From the NCBI GenBank assembly GCA_030761205.1, contig JAULJL010000004.1, forward strand, positions 39,094,172 through 39,158,171: a DNA stretch of 64,000 bases, given 5' to 3'. The stretch's first letter is position 1. Each line of letters begins with the position of its first letter. The notes under the pieces are model-generated. The model did no database searches and was not told the origin of the DNA. It worked only from the letters and a program-made list of their open reading frames with translations. The position numbers and the translations under genes were made by a program. This stretch comes from Fremontodendron californicum (lineage: Eukaryota > Streptophyta > Magnoliopsida > Malvales > Malvaceae). This document shows, piece after piece, positions 25,283-36,375 of the stretch.

Positions 25283-25425
25283 TGGAAATCGTTAAAAAAA
25301 AAAAAAAAAGAGGCTGAGACAGAAAAAGAGAAGAGTGCGAGAGTTAGGGAAAGGGTTTTGAATTTTGATTCTTTTCTGCTTTTGTTATTACAATTTTACA
25401 GGTCAAATTATATGGGAAGACCTTA

Positions 25426-25895
25426 TACTATATACAAATTATTTTTTTTAATTATAAAATTGAGTAATTTAATTTTTATATTTTTAAAATTGAAATAAAA
25501 AGATAAAATTATTAATTAATATGATGAAAACTATTAAAAAAACTGACATAACATTTAATTTTATGTTTATTTGATAATGTGGCACTAATAAAATATATTA
25601 TTTTAAAACAAAATAATAAACTAAATTGACAAAAAATAATTTGATGTGGCATTCTTGTCAACTTAGTTTGTTATTTTATCCACGTCGGCTTAAAATAATA
25701 TATTTTATTGGTGCCACGTCAGTATTTGACATCCAAGTCATCAAATAAACACAATATTAAATGCCACATCAGCTTTTTTAACAATTTCTGTTACACTAGT
25801 CGGTAATTTTACTTTTTTGTTTTAATTTTAAAAATAAAGAGACTAAATTACTCAATTTTATAATAAAAAAACTAATTTACACTAAATAATATAAT
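25426..25895. repeat. Fold-back (MITE-like) element of about 470 bp
   Basis: The left half (25426-25650) is matched in reverse complement by the right half (25651-25895). Examples are ATAAAATTGAGTAATTTA against its complement near 25850, and AATAAAATATATTATTTTA on both sides of the centre, with GTTTATTTGATNA in each arm. There is no coding sequence. It lies upstream of the FIP1 start and would fold into a long hairpin. Confidence 0.8.
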
Positions 25896-26321
25896 ATAAA
25901 AATTTTCTAACTACTTTGATCCAATTTTACATGAGTTTTCTTTTTTTTAGTACTACTTTTCTCTTCTTCTTTTTCTCTCCTTTGAATTTCTTCGGCCTTT
26001 TTATCTCTTAAAATTTAACTCATGTATTAATTTAGGATTTGTTTTTGAGTTTCTCTAAAATGATTCAACGTGTAAAATGAATTCTACTCAAGAGAAAATA
26101 TCATGTAAAATTGACCTTAATGCTATGAAAAATGATTTTGGCGCGTAAAGAAAAATGCTCTCAACTCAAGATAGCATTCTATCTCGAACTGAAGATTTTT
26201 CTGGCCAAAATCCTTCTTTCTTCTTGATTCCAACTCGCGATTAGTTTCTTGTCTCGTTTCTTTGATCAATTCCTTCATTTGTCTGTCTGCTTGTGTTTTC
26301 TTTGATCTTTGCTTTACTTGG

Positions 26322-27660
26322 ATGGCAAACTTTCCAGAATTGAACATGAGCTCTGTTCGATCACCTTCGAAGATTATTGATGATGATTCGGATCGGGGAA
26401 AGAGGAGCTTCAAGCAAGTTATCAATGGAGAATCTTCCTCTAACTCCATTGAACAAAGGTTTTCAGACGGTTATTCTGGGGTAGCGGGCAGAGGCTTAAC
26501 AAAGGAAGAGTTAGTTATAACTAACTCTTCTGACGTGGCATGTGCTGATTGGAGAAAGTTATTTTCTTCATCAGAATCTCTTTCTTTGCAGTTTTTTCCT
26601 CCGCAGCAAATGGAAGGGAAAGTTAGAGTGAAACCTCTCATTGATGTATTTGAAGAAGGTGATCTTCAATGGAAAAACACGTTGGTTGCTCAATTTCTTG
26701 GCAAACCTCCAAACTTCAGCATGTTTCAGAAGATTGTCAATCTGTTATGGGGCAAAGATGGACAGATTGAAATCAAGCCTGCTGGTAGGAACCTTTATGT
26801 TATCCAGTTTCCTCTTTCTGGGACTCGTGATTGGGTTCTGGAACATGGCCCTTGGCACATCCAGAACAATCCAATTATTCTCCGTAAATGGGAACCTGGT
26901 ATGACTTCTCTGGACTTCAAAATGGCCAAACTTCCAGTTTGGGTCCATCTGGGAAACATTCCTTTGGAGCTTTACTCTTCGAGAGGTCTGAGCTACATTG
27001 CTAGTGCTCTAGGGAATCCATTGTATATGGATAAAATCACTGCAAACAAACAGAGGCTTGCATTTGCCAAAGTCTGTATTGAGATTGAAGCCTCTCAAGT
27101 ATTGCCTAAAACAATTGAGGTTGAGTCTCGAAATGGTTCTCTTCTCTCTATTTCTGTGGATATTCCTTGGATTCCTCCAAAGTGTATGCTCTGTGGCATA
27201 TTTGGACATGTTGACAAGAATTGCCATAGCAAGCAAGTCAAGGAATCAGTTCAGGTTTGGATTCCAAAACGTGTTACTGAAGCAGAAAGCTTGAATCATT
27301 CTATTGATTAGCCAGAGGAAAATGCTCCTCAAAGTAAGGATCCAAAGGAAAAAAATCCTCGTGTTCAGACCAAATTTATTGAGACTCCTTCAGTTGAACA
27401 TGCCTGTGCCTCGGCATCAGGTTCATATGGATCTGTTAATAGGTTTGTTATCCTGGATTCAGTCACGGAGGATGAACCTGAAGTTGCTCCTGTCCCTAAG
27501 TTGGGAAGAACATGGAAGAATCCAAATGTATATCCCCTAGACGACCTAGGGCTGCTGCTGCAAGTGTTGCAGACTTAATGAGAAATCTCAAGAGTAAGAA
27601 AAGGGGAATTAATGAGAGAACCAAAGTCAAGGCAGGTTTAACTGCTTTGGGGAGTCATAA
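26322..27660 (+). pseudogene. LINE ORF1 (nucleic-acid chaperone with zinc knuckle), interrupted
   Basis: The open part runs from MANFPELN (26322) to a TAG at 27309. An N-terminal polar region is followed by the DUF4283-like core (WKNTLVAQFLGKPP, LYVIQFPLSG, WVLEHGPWHIQNNPIILRKW, PVWVHLGNIPLELY) and a CCHC knuckle, CMLCGIFGHVDKNC (about residues 287-300). Coding sense resumes directly after the TAG and then shifts frame near 27530, after which SPRRPRAAAASVADLM and a basic tail can be read to about 27676. The TAG is probably a CAG-to-TAG change. ORF1 proteins of plant L1 elements bind their own RNA. Confidence 0.8.
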
Positions 27661-27684
27661 CTCTCCTCAGCTCTAAATCTCTTT

Positions 27685-30600
27685 GTGTGGAATGTAAGAG
27701 GACTTAATTGTCCTCTTAAGCAAAAGGAAGTAGTAGGTAGGTTAAGATACAATCATGCTGATATTGTTTGCTTAATTGAGACTAGGGTTAAGCTTCCAAA
27801 GCTGAAACCTATATGTGATAAACATTTTGAAAGATGGCAAGTGTTTCATAATTACCTGGTTGCTGAGAATGGAAGAATATGGATCCTGGGCAAATCTGAT
27901 ATCTCTATGGATTTGATGATGGTGACAGATCAGTCTATCACATGCAAAGTGAGTTCTGATAGCCAAATTTTTTGTTTGACTGCCATATATGGGAAAAATG
28001 ATGGAATAGGAAGGAGAAGCCTATGGACACATCTCCATACCATTTGTGATTCCCTTCAAGGTATGGCTTGGATTCTTGCTGGTGACTTCAATGTGACTGC
28101 CCATCCTTCTGAGAGTTCAGGTCTTGCTAGTTCCCAAAGGCTTTCACCAGACATGAGTGAGTTTAAGGACTGTCTTGCTCAGATTTCTCTGGATGACCAT
28201 TGCTATGTTGGTCCTTTATTCACCTGGTCCAATCACCAGGAGGCTCTCATTGCCAAGAAGCTTGACAGAGTTTTGATTAATTCTCAATGGCTTTCTTCTT
28301 TTCCTCATTCCCACACTGAATTCCTTGCTCCTGGTGTATCTGATCATTGCCCTGCCCTTATCAAAACTTCAATGATGACGTTCAGTCCTCCCAAGCCATT
28401 TAAATTCTTCAATTTCTGGACTAGGAATGCTGAGTTCATGAGCATTGTTGAGAATTCTTGGCTGGAACAGGTCTCAGGTAACCCAATGACCAAGTTGCAC
28501 CTTAAAATGAAAAAGCTGAAGCAGCAGCTTAAAAAATTCAATCTCTCTCATTATGGTGACATAACTGAGAAGGTTAGAGCAAAAAGGAATGAATTGGAGA
28601 ACCTGCAGCTCTCCTTGTTGAAAAATCCTACAGCGGTGCATTTGGCTGCCTGCCAAGCATCACTTGCCTTGGAGCTACAAGGATTGGTTCAAGCTGAGGA
28701 AAGTTTTCTAAAGCAGAAATCTAGAATCCAATGGCTGCAGGAGGGAGACCAAAATATTGGATTCTTTCATAAAATGATGCTTACTAAGCATAGGAAGAAC
28801 ACTATTAAAGTCCTCTATGCATCTGATGGGACAAAGCTGGATACATTTTTCCAAATTGCAGCTGAGGCTGTCTCTTACTTTCAAAGCCAGCTTGGGACTT
28901 CTGACAATAATATTACTGGATGCTCACAAGAGATTCTCAAAGACATACTTCTTCCTTTCTCCCTTGATGCTCAGAGTGCAATGGTCAGACCTGTTACAAA
29001 GGAGGAAATCAAGGCAACAATGTTTGCTTCAAAAAGTGGGAAGAGCCCTGGACCAGATGGTTTTACTGGTCATTTCTTCAAAGTTGCCTGGCCTATAGTT
29101 GGCAGTGATGTAATTGATGCAGTTTAGTTTTTCTTCCAGACTGGAATCTTGCATACTGGTTTCACAGCCACTGGAGTTGCACTAGTTCCTAAATGTCCTA
29201 ACCCAAGTTCCATGAAGGATTTTAGGCCTATATCATGTTGTTCTGTGTTATACAAGTGCATATCCAAGATCCTGGCTAACAGACTCAAGCAGGGGCTGCC
29301 TTCTGTCGTTTGTGCCAACCAAAGTGCATTTGTCCCAGGCAGATGTATCACTGAAAATGTACTCTTGGCCCAGGAGCTAGTCAGAGGTTATGGCAGATCT
29401 TCACTTTCTCCTCGTTGTTCCATTAAAGTTGACCTTCAGAAAGCTTTTGATTCCCTTAGTTGGGATTTCATCTTAGTGGTTATGGAAGCAATGCTGGTTC
29501 CTGAACAATTCCTGAAGTGGATTAAGCAGTGTCTTACCACCCCTAAGTTCTCCATTTGCATTAATGGTGGACTTATGGGGTTCTTCAAAGGAAAAAGGGG
29601 AGTGAGACAAGGGGACCCCCTCTCCCCTTACCTTTTTGCACTGGCCATGAATGTCCTTTCTTCCCTTTTGGATAAGGCTGCCAGCTATGGCCTCTTCTCC
29701 CATCATCCCAAATGCAAAAAACTCAATCTTACTCATCTATGTTTTGCAGATGATCTGCTGATTTTTGCCAAAGGAAAGCTTGATTCAATAGTGGGCATAA
29801 AACTTGTCCTTGATCAGTTTTATTGTTTTTCTGGACTTCAGCTGAACAGCTCCAAAAGTGAGCTCTATTCCACTGGTATACCAGGTGAGGAATTGAGGTC
29901 CATTATGGAATTCTCTGGTTTCAAGCAAGGTACACTGCCTGTTCGTTATTTAGGAGTACCATTGGTTACTCGATGCCTTTCAATGAAGGATTGTGAGCCT
30001 TTGATTGCAAAGATGTCTGCTAGGGTCACTGGTTGGGCTGTAAAATCCCTCTCTTATGCAGGAAGGTTACAACTGATACAATCAGTGTTATTCAATTTGC
30101 AGAATTATTGGTGTAGGCATTTCATCCTACCAAAGAAATGTCTTAGGAAACTCACACAAATATGTTCTAGTTTCCTATGGACAGGGAAGGAGGGGCCAGC
30201 TAAGGGAGCAAAGGTTTGCTGGAAGCAAGTGTGCTTTCCTAAGTCAGAGGGAGGGCTAGGGGTCAAGGATATTGTTTCTTGGAACCAAGCCTGCATTATT
30301 AGGAACCTCTGGGCTGTTCTAATGAATGCAGGGTCTCTTTGGATTGCTTGGGTCCAGGCCTATGCAGTAAAGGGTAGAGATGCATGGCTAATCTCTGCTC
30401 ATAGTGGCAGTAGCTGGAATTGGAGGAAAATATTGCAGCTAAGGAGAGTGGTTTCTGAAAGGGGCATCAATGGATTGGGGAATTGGCCTTTCCCAGTTAA
30501 TAGGTACTCTGTAGCAACTATTTGGAACTTAATTCGGCCAAAAGCTGATAAGGTTCTGTGGCACAAACTGATTTGGTTCAAGATGAACATCCCTAGGCAT

Positions 30601-31080
30601 TCCTTCATTTCATGGTTGGCTGTTCTTAACAGACTTCCTACCAAAGACAGGCTTGAAGCGTGGGGGATGACAATTGATGAGGACTGCCTTCTCTGCAAGC
30701 AAGCTAGGGAGACACGAGATCACATGTTCTTTTCTTGTGGATACTCTAAACTGGTGTGGCAGAAGGTCTTGGATTTATGTCAGGTTCATCGAAAAGTTGG
30801 CAGATGGGATGATGAGTTGCAGTGGGCAAGTTCAAAGCTTAGAGGTAAAGCTTTAATAGCTATTATTCTTCGCATTGCATGGAATGCGTACATGTACTTT
30901 ATATGGAGGGAAAGGAACTCTAGACTTCATACCAATGCTGAGCTTTCAGAAGACAGACAATTGGAATTTATTAGGGAGGTGGTTGTGATGAGACTTCATA
31001 ATCTTGGCAAAGTTAAGATTGACAATGTGAATCTTGCTTTATGTCATGCTTGGCAACTCAACTCCAATATGTTTCATTAG
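27685..31080 (+). pseudogene. LINE ORF2 (endonuclease-reverse transcriptase), one nonsense codon
   Basis: The reading frame is continuous from WNVRGLNCPLKQK (27690) to the stop at 31080 except for a TAG at 29125-29127, where a Gln codon is expected (context DVIDAV-x-FFFQTG). The apurinic endonuclease domain has CLIETRVK, GDFNVTAHPSESS and SDHCPAL. The reverse transcriptase has FRPISCCSVLYKCISKILANR, NQSAFVPGR, KAFDSL, RGVRQGDPLSPYLF and the catalytic FADD box (LCFADDLLIFAKG, near 29745). A C-terminal zf-RVT region follows (PRHSFISWLAVLNRLPTKDRL, CLLCKQARETRDHMFFSC). No RNase H domain follows. One substitution is the only obvious lesion, so the insertion is fairly young. Confidence 0.9.
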
Positions 31081-31154
31081 TTTGATTTTGCTGCAGGGTT
31101 ATGTGTTGTTAAGCCTTGCTGGTTTTTAGAGTTAGTTTCTGTCTGTTCTGTAAC

Positions 31155-31896
31155 AAGCAGTTGCTGTTTTTATAGCAGCTTCTGTTTTTCTGTTCTCTGT
31201 TTGATCTTGTAACAGCTTTTGCTGTTTTTCTTGGATGAATAGAAATACTACTTATCCAAAAAAAAAATATCATTGGCCGATAATCCGTACATTCGTGTTG
31301 TATTTTTTTTATTATATCGTATTTAAAATATTATATAATTTTTTGATATATTTATATTATATTCGTATCGTATATAAAATTATCAAATATTATATAAGAA
31401 TTTCAATAAACATGACGACTAATGAAACTACAGTATATTTACTCTGCTCTAATAATAAAACGACATATAAGAATACGATAGATACCTTCCATCACAAAAT
31501 TCACCATTAGCATGTATAGATGGCTTGCTTTTCAATTGTAGAAACTAGGAAACATGTGCAACATTTATAACTAGCACCAAAATTCATGACACTAATTATA
31601 TAAAAACTAGAAATTGCTTAAAATGACCCAAATGATATATGATTTATGAATATTTATATATCTTAGATTGCATTTATTGTGTTTTGAGGGGTTCTATATA
31701 TGAAAACTTTGCTTGATTGCTCAATTAACATCACTTCAATACATGAACATGGGGAGCTCTAAGAATCAAGAATGGAGTTAATGTCAATTTCAATTACAAA
31801 TGACAACAAAGGAAAAAAATATTAAATAGGTACACAAAGAAAATGGAAAAAAAATATTAAATAGGTACACAAAGAAAATGAAATTGCCTTACTCCA
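31155..31896 (+). repeat. 742-bp duplicated block, copy 1 (LINE 3' end plus flank)
   Basis: It starts inside the LINE 3' UTR (AAGCAGTTGCTG), crosses the A-tail at about 31258 and runs through about 630 bp of AT-rich flank ending GCCTTACTCCA. The same sequence with the same length recurs at 35008-35749. I saw no difference on reading. Both copies share an internal direct repeat around TATTAAATAGGTACACAAAG. Confidence 0.92.
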
Positions 31897-33780
31897 ATAT
31901 TTAGCTTAGTGAATGATGATTTTTTTTTTTTACTTTAAAATTTGAGTTTGAATTTCTTATCCTTGTTATATTAAAAATAAAGTTGTTTTTACCTAGAGGT
32001 AATAGTCCACAAATAGCAAAAGAAAAAAAAAATGAAAAATTAGATTTATTCACTTAATGCATGGCCAAAATGAATTAAATTAATCCATGTGAGATGCTCT
32101 AAAATTATAAATTTATTTGACAAGTGAATATCATTACAATTAGATAAATAAAAACCCATAATAATAATGTTTTTGAAGAATTATCACTATTAAAATCAAT
32201 AAATAAAATAGAAACATACACGATTTTTTAATTTAAAACTAGATAAAAAATTATTTTGATACATAAATAAATTATAAACCTTTTTTACATATACTTCTAG
32301 AAAAGGTTTTAGGATCAAAAGTGGTGCAGGTGGTTCTTTTGTCAGATTAATTACAAACAATAAAAATGTCAAATATAAGTTAATTAAAAAGAAAAATGTT
32401 AACCAGTGTCTAGTGACACAGGTTAAGATGATTTTTAAAGAAATAAAAATATAATTGATGATTTTTTTTTAATTCAATAAAAGTAATGTATTAAATGTAT
32501 TTTTTTCTTAAAATAGTAATTTAATAACTTTTAACCAATGTTACAAGTTAATCGGATCCAATTAAAAATAAAAGCCGTTTAATTAAATGTTACAAAAAAA
32601 CATTAAAACAATTAATATGTAATAGTAAATTATATATTTGTGTAATAGAATCAATATCAAAATAAAAAGGTATACTTTATAGGTTAAAGGTTAGTAACAT
32701 ATTAAATAATAGTTAATATGAGATTAATTTTTAAAAATCTATAAGACATGAATTCTTCTTAATTTGAATATTGTAAATATATTATAACACGTAATATATA
32801 GTAGTAAATTATGTATTTATATTGTATCATTTATATCCTTCATATAAATTATGTATTTATATGCATTTACATGTTTAAAAGTTAAAAAAATACTAAATAA
32901 AAGTTATTATGAAATTAAATTTCGTATTTAATTTTGAAAAGAATTATATAAGACATGAATTCTTGGCATAAATTGTGTATGCAAAAAGATTTAATTTATA
33001 GTGTTAAATTAAATAAAATTATTATGCAAAAATATTTGATTTAGGCATAACCCAATTCAAGTAATGAGGCCTAATTTTTTTAAGTAACAAAGCCCACTTG
33101 ATAAGAGAGCCCAATTTCTTTTTAAGTGACAAAGCCCACTTAATAAATAAACAATAAAGCTCATTTTATTTATATATTTTAATTATAGTTATATTCAAAA
33201 TTAAATATTATAAAAAATAAAAATATATAACCAATACCAAATAATAAAAAATATCAAAATGTTCAAATTATTTTTTAATTAGATATATTTAGATTTATAT
33301 ATTTATTTAGATTTTATTTTAACTTATAAGATAAACAACAAAAAAAAGTAACGGACAAAATTATTATAGAAGATATATAAATATTTATTAATTTTAATTT
33401 AATTATTTATGTAAAAAGTGAATTAATTAGCACATTCAAAATTACAAAAAATGTCTATAGGATATATATTATAAAATTTCAAAATATTTGATGTCATTTA
33501 AGTCAACTCAAACTCGAATCTAACAAAATTTGGAATAATTCATATTTATAATGATTTAAACTCTAAAAAATTTGAATATGAAATTATTGGAACTCATAAA
33601 TATTAAAATCTAAAATAATTTAAATTCAAAATAAATTTAAATTAAAAAATAACTCAATTCACCAACACGTTTGCCCTCCAAACTCCAAAAATACTTTTTT
33701 TTTATTTTTATATTAAATAAAACGACACCTTGAAAATCGTCCCTAAAAAAGCCATAATTTAATTTCCTATTTTTTGTTAT
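31897..33780. other. AT-rich intergenic DNA
   Basis: Very AT-rich with many poly(A)/poly(T) runs and no open frame of interest. I see no gene, RNA or clear element. Short phrases such as TGACAAAGCCCACTT repeat near 33080 and 33125. Confidence 0.6.
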
Positions 33781-33790
33781 GATAAAACCC

Positions 33791-33929
33791 TATATTTAAG
33801 TCTCTCCCCCTCCCTCTCTCTTTCCATTTATTTTTTCATCTCTTTAAGACTTGTCGGACGATCGATCATTTACTCTTCCTCAGATCTTTGAAATTAGAAG
33901 AAATCCAAAGACTCATATGCTCTAATCAG
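33791..33929 (+). promoter_or_regulatory. TRAPPC5: Probable TRAPPC5 core promoter and 5' UTR exon
   Basis: TATATTTAA at 33791 is followed by a CT-rich start region (TCTCTCCCCCTCCCTC) and a leader ending TCTAATCAG with a GTACTC donor at 33930. The matching acceptor (TTTTCCAG at 34847-34854) lies five bases before the TRAPPC5 ATG. This is a normal plant layout with an intron in the 5' UTR. Confidence 0.55.
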
Positions 33930-34556
33930 GTACTCCTTCTATAAAACAAATAGTTATTGTTTATCAATTTGTAAATGTGCTTATAATTATTTGAAAAGAA
34001 ATCGTTACTTTTCTTTACAATATTGTGGAAATTCTTCAGGATATGAGATTTTTTTCCTCAAATGAATTTCTGGGTTTTGTTGGAATCCTAGAAAACATGT
34101 TTCTTTGTTTTGATCATGATGATATTGATTAGATGGGGTGTCTTTGGTTATATTAATGAACATTTGATTGGAAAAGAAGAATTGGGTTGATCTTGCTCTG
34201 GATCAGTGATGAGGGTTTAGTGAATATCAGAATTATAGAATTAAGTAATATAAGAATCAAGTTATGTTTTTTATTTGGGTTTTAATGGTTTGAAATGATA
34301 ATTGTGGAACTGAAAAGTGTTATATTCTCATCATTGTGGACGCAGCCGTTTCACATAACACACCAGGTGATTCCATCAGTCTCTCTGTCCCTTCTGTTCT
34401 CTGTTTCTCTTTCAGCTACCAGTAATCCAAAACTAAAATTAGTACTAAGGCCAGGAAAATGAGGTTAGGTAGTGTCCTTTGCTGCTGTTCCAGCCAAGTC
34501 TTGACTTCCTTTAACAAGGGGTGCTTAATTTTTCCACACTGAACATTATCCACCGC

Positions 34557-34665
34557 CTATGTTACTCGGAGTTTTCATTTTCCCTAAAGTACTTGTGCCC
34601 GATACCTATGTCCGACACATATTCGGACATGGATATAGGGTATGGTCTTTCAAATGTATGAAATT
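34557..34665 (+). repeat. Truncated copy of dispersed fold-back element in the TRAPPC5 leader intron
   Basis: It begins CTATGTTACTCGGAG and contains TGTCCGACACATATTCGG, but breaks off after about 110 bp. A nearby tandem repeat of AAATTTTCTCTAAATGTTTC (34664 and 34723) follows. Confidence 0.7.
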
Positions 34666-34859
34666 TTCTCTAAATGTTTCTTTGCTATTCATTTTATTTT
34701 ATAATATCATATATAATATTTAAATTTTCTCTAAATGTTTCTTTGCTATTCATTTTATTTTATACTCGCTCGGTGTTTCACATAGCTCATAGCTGATTCA
34801 TTTTTCCTGCAGTTTTCTTAGCAGCCAAACAGAAAATATAATTTTCTTTTCCAGTAAAA

Positions 34860-34931
34860 ATGATTGGAGTCGGGAAGATCAAGCAATACTCAAACATCCT
34901 CGACAAGCCCCTCAGCAAGGGCAAACAAGAG
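34860..34931 (+). pseudogene. TRAPPC5: TRAPPC5 (TRS31) first coding exon, orphaned
   Basis: MIGVGKIKQYSNILDKPLSK plus GKQE is the invariant N-terminus of plant TRAPPC5, a core subunit of the TRAPP tethering complex in ER-Golgi transport. The exon ends with CAAGAG followed by a GTTCCC donor at 34932. The usual continuation (VSLSAFAFLFSELVQY) is not found in the window. Instead, 77 bp into the intron, the sequence switches to the 742-bp LINE-tail duplicate, and different DNA follows. Either the gene has been cut here or the remaining exons have been moved away. Promoter, leader exon and start codon remain, so a truncated transcript is possible. Confidence 0.82.
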
Positions 34932-35007
34932 GTTCCCCCACTTTCTCTTGCTCTATCTTCTTCTTCTTCTTATTATTATGTTTTATACTTCCTCCGAAAC
35001 GTATCAA

Positions 35008-35749
35008 AAGCAGTTGCTGTTTTTATAGCAGCTTCTGTTTTTCTGTTCTCTGTTTGATCTTGTAACAGCTTTTGCTGTTTTTCTTGGATGAATAGAAATA
35101 CTACTTATCCAAAAAAAAAATATCATTGGCCGATAATCCGTACATTCGTGTTGTATTTTTTTTATTATATCGTATTTAAAATATTATATAATTTTTTGAT
35201 ATATTTATATTATATTCGTATCGTATATAAAATTATCAAATATTATATAAGAATTTCAATAAACATGACGACTAATGAAACTACAGTATATTTACTCTGC
35301 TCTAATAATAAAACGACATATAAGAATACGATAGATACCTTCCATCACAAAATTCACCATTAGCATGTATAGATGGCTTGCTTTTCAATTGTAGAAACTA
35401 GGAAACATGTGCAACATTTATAACTAGCACCAAAATTCATGACACTAATTATATAAAAACTAGAAATTGCTTAAAATGACCCAAATGATATATGATTTAT
35501 GAATATTTATATATCTTAGATTGCATTTATTGTGTTTTGAGGGGTTCTATATATGAAAACTTTGCTTGATTGCTCAATTAACATCACTTCAATACATGAA
35601 CATGGGGAGCTCTAAGAATCAAGAATGGAGTTAATGTCAATTTCAATTACAAATGACAACAAAGGAAAAAAATATTAAATAGGTACACAAAGAAAATGGA
35701 AAAAAAATATTAAATAGGTACACAAAGAAAATGAAATTGCCTTACTCCA
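35008..35749 (+). repeat. 742-bp duplicated block, copy 2, inside former TRAPPC5 intron
   Basis: Identical in length and apparently in sequence to 31155-31896. The left junction shares AAG with the host sequence. The right junction ends CTTACTCCA and there is no poly(A) tail there. It contains about 110 bp of the LINE 3' end, then non-LINE flank. Confidence 0.92.
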
Positions 35750-36375
35750 TGGATTAAGGGTAATATCAAGAGTGAACTTCATGGATTAGCTGCTTTGCAG
35801 TGGTCTATATGTCAAGATTCACTTCGTAGGTAACTATTTAATCTGTTGGAACCTTACATCCTTAGAGTTTAAATTCTTTCGCTTTGTTTGAATCTAGCTA
35901 CTCATCCTATGGAAACAGATTAAAAGCAAGTATATCCTTAGAGTTATTCCTTGTTGGTAGCTCATCTGATAGTAACTATTATTACTCAATTCAATTATGA
36001 AATTTTGATTTTTGTACTACTTTCTATTCTGTTTCAGTGTTATGCATATTTGCAGCACTGAACTTTCTTGTTATTTTTAAGTTTGTCAATAACACAGCTT
36101 CATATAAAATATGTAGGTGTTAAGTTGAAGATCGTCCAGTATGCTCAAAACAATATGAGAATTAAATTGAATGTGATTAGTTGTCAAAAGTTTGGATTTC
36201 CTGCAGGGCCTCTTAATGATTTCTTTTCCCTTGACTTTTTTCCTCTGAGCAGATATGGTTAAAAATAAAGGCTTCTTGCCATCAGGCCCTTCTGAGATAC
36301 CTATTCAATAAAAATAAAGGCTTTTTAAAAAATAAAATTAATATGCCTAAAATTAATTTTTATTTATTTCTCTTT
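35749..36375 (+). other. Unknown segment with an exon-like stretch
   Basis: Positions 35750-35835 read WIKGNIKSELHGLAALQW then SICQDSLR and end at a GTAACT donor. The composition looks coding, but I do not recognise the family and there is no acceptor, because the segment starts at the duplication breakpoint. The rest to 36375 shows no clear gene. An open frame at 36068-36262 has no recognisable features. Confidence 0.35.

Larger units (their letters stand above)
26100..31268 (+). mobile_element. Nearly full-length L1-type LINE, defective
   Basis: A 5' leader (about 26100-26320) is followed by ORF1 with a zinc knuckle, ORF2 with endonuclease and reverse transcriptase, a 3' UTR, and an A-rich tail after GGATGAATAGAAATACTACT-TATCC. 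The short repeat AAAATATCAT occurs just before 26107 and again at the end of the A tail, and may be the target-site duplication, though its A part is ambiguous. ORF1 has a stop and a frameshift and ORF2 has one internal stop, so the copy is not autonomous. Similar 3' tails occur at about 15.05, 35.1 and 47.5 kb. Confidence 0.88.

Noticed and set aside
26100..31268. LTR retrotransposon or viral (caulimovirus-like) origin for the reverse transcriptase
   Set aside because: No LTRs, protease, integrase or movement/coat domains. The endonuclease plus zf-RVT arrangement and A-tail are diagnostic of an L1-type LINE.
31235..31510. 91-codon ORF (also at 35088) as a gene because it is present twice
   Set aside because: It starts in the LINE tail and runs through AT-rich DNA. 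It is duplicated only because the whole 742-bp block is duplicated.
35749..35835. Continuation of TRAPPC5 after the duplicated block
   Set aside because: The translated sequence does not resemble TRAPPC5 exon 2 and the phase does not fit. It is of unknown origin.
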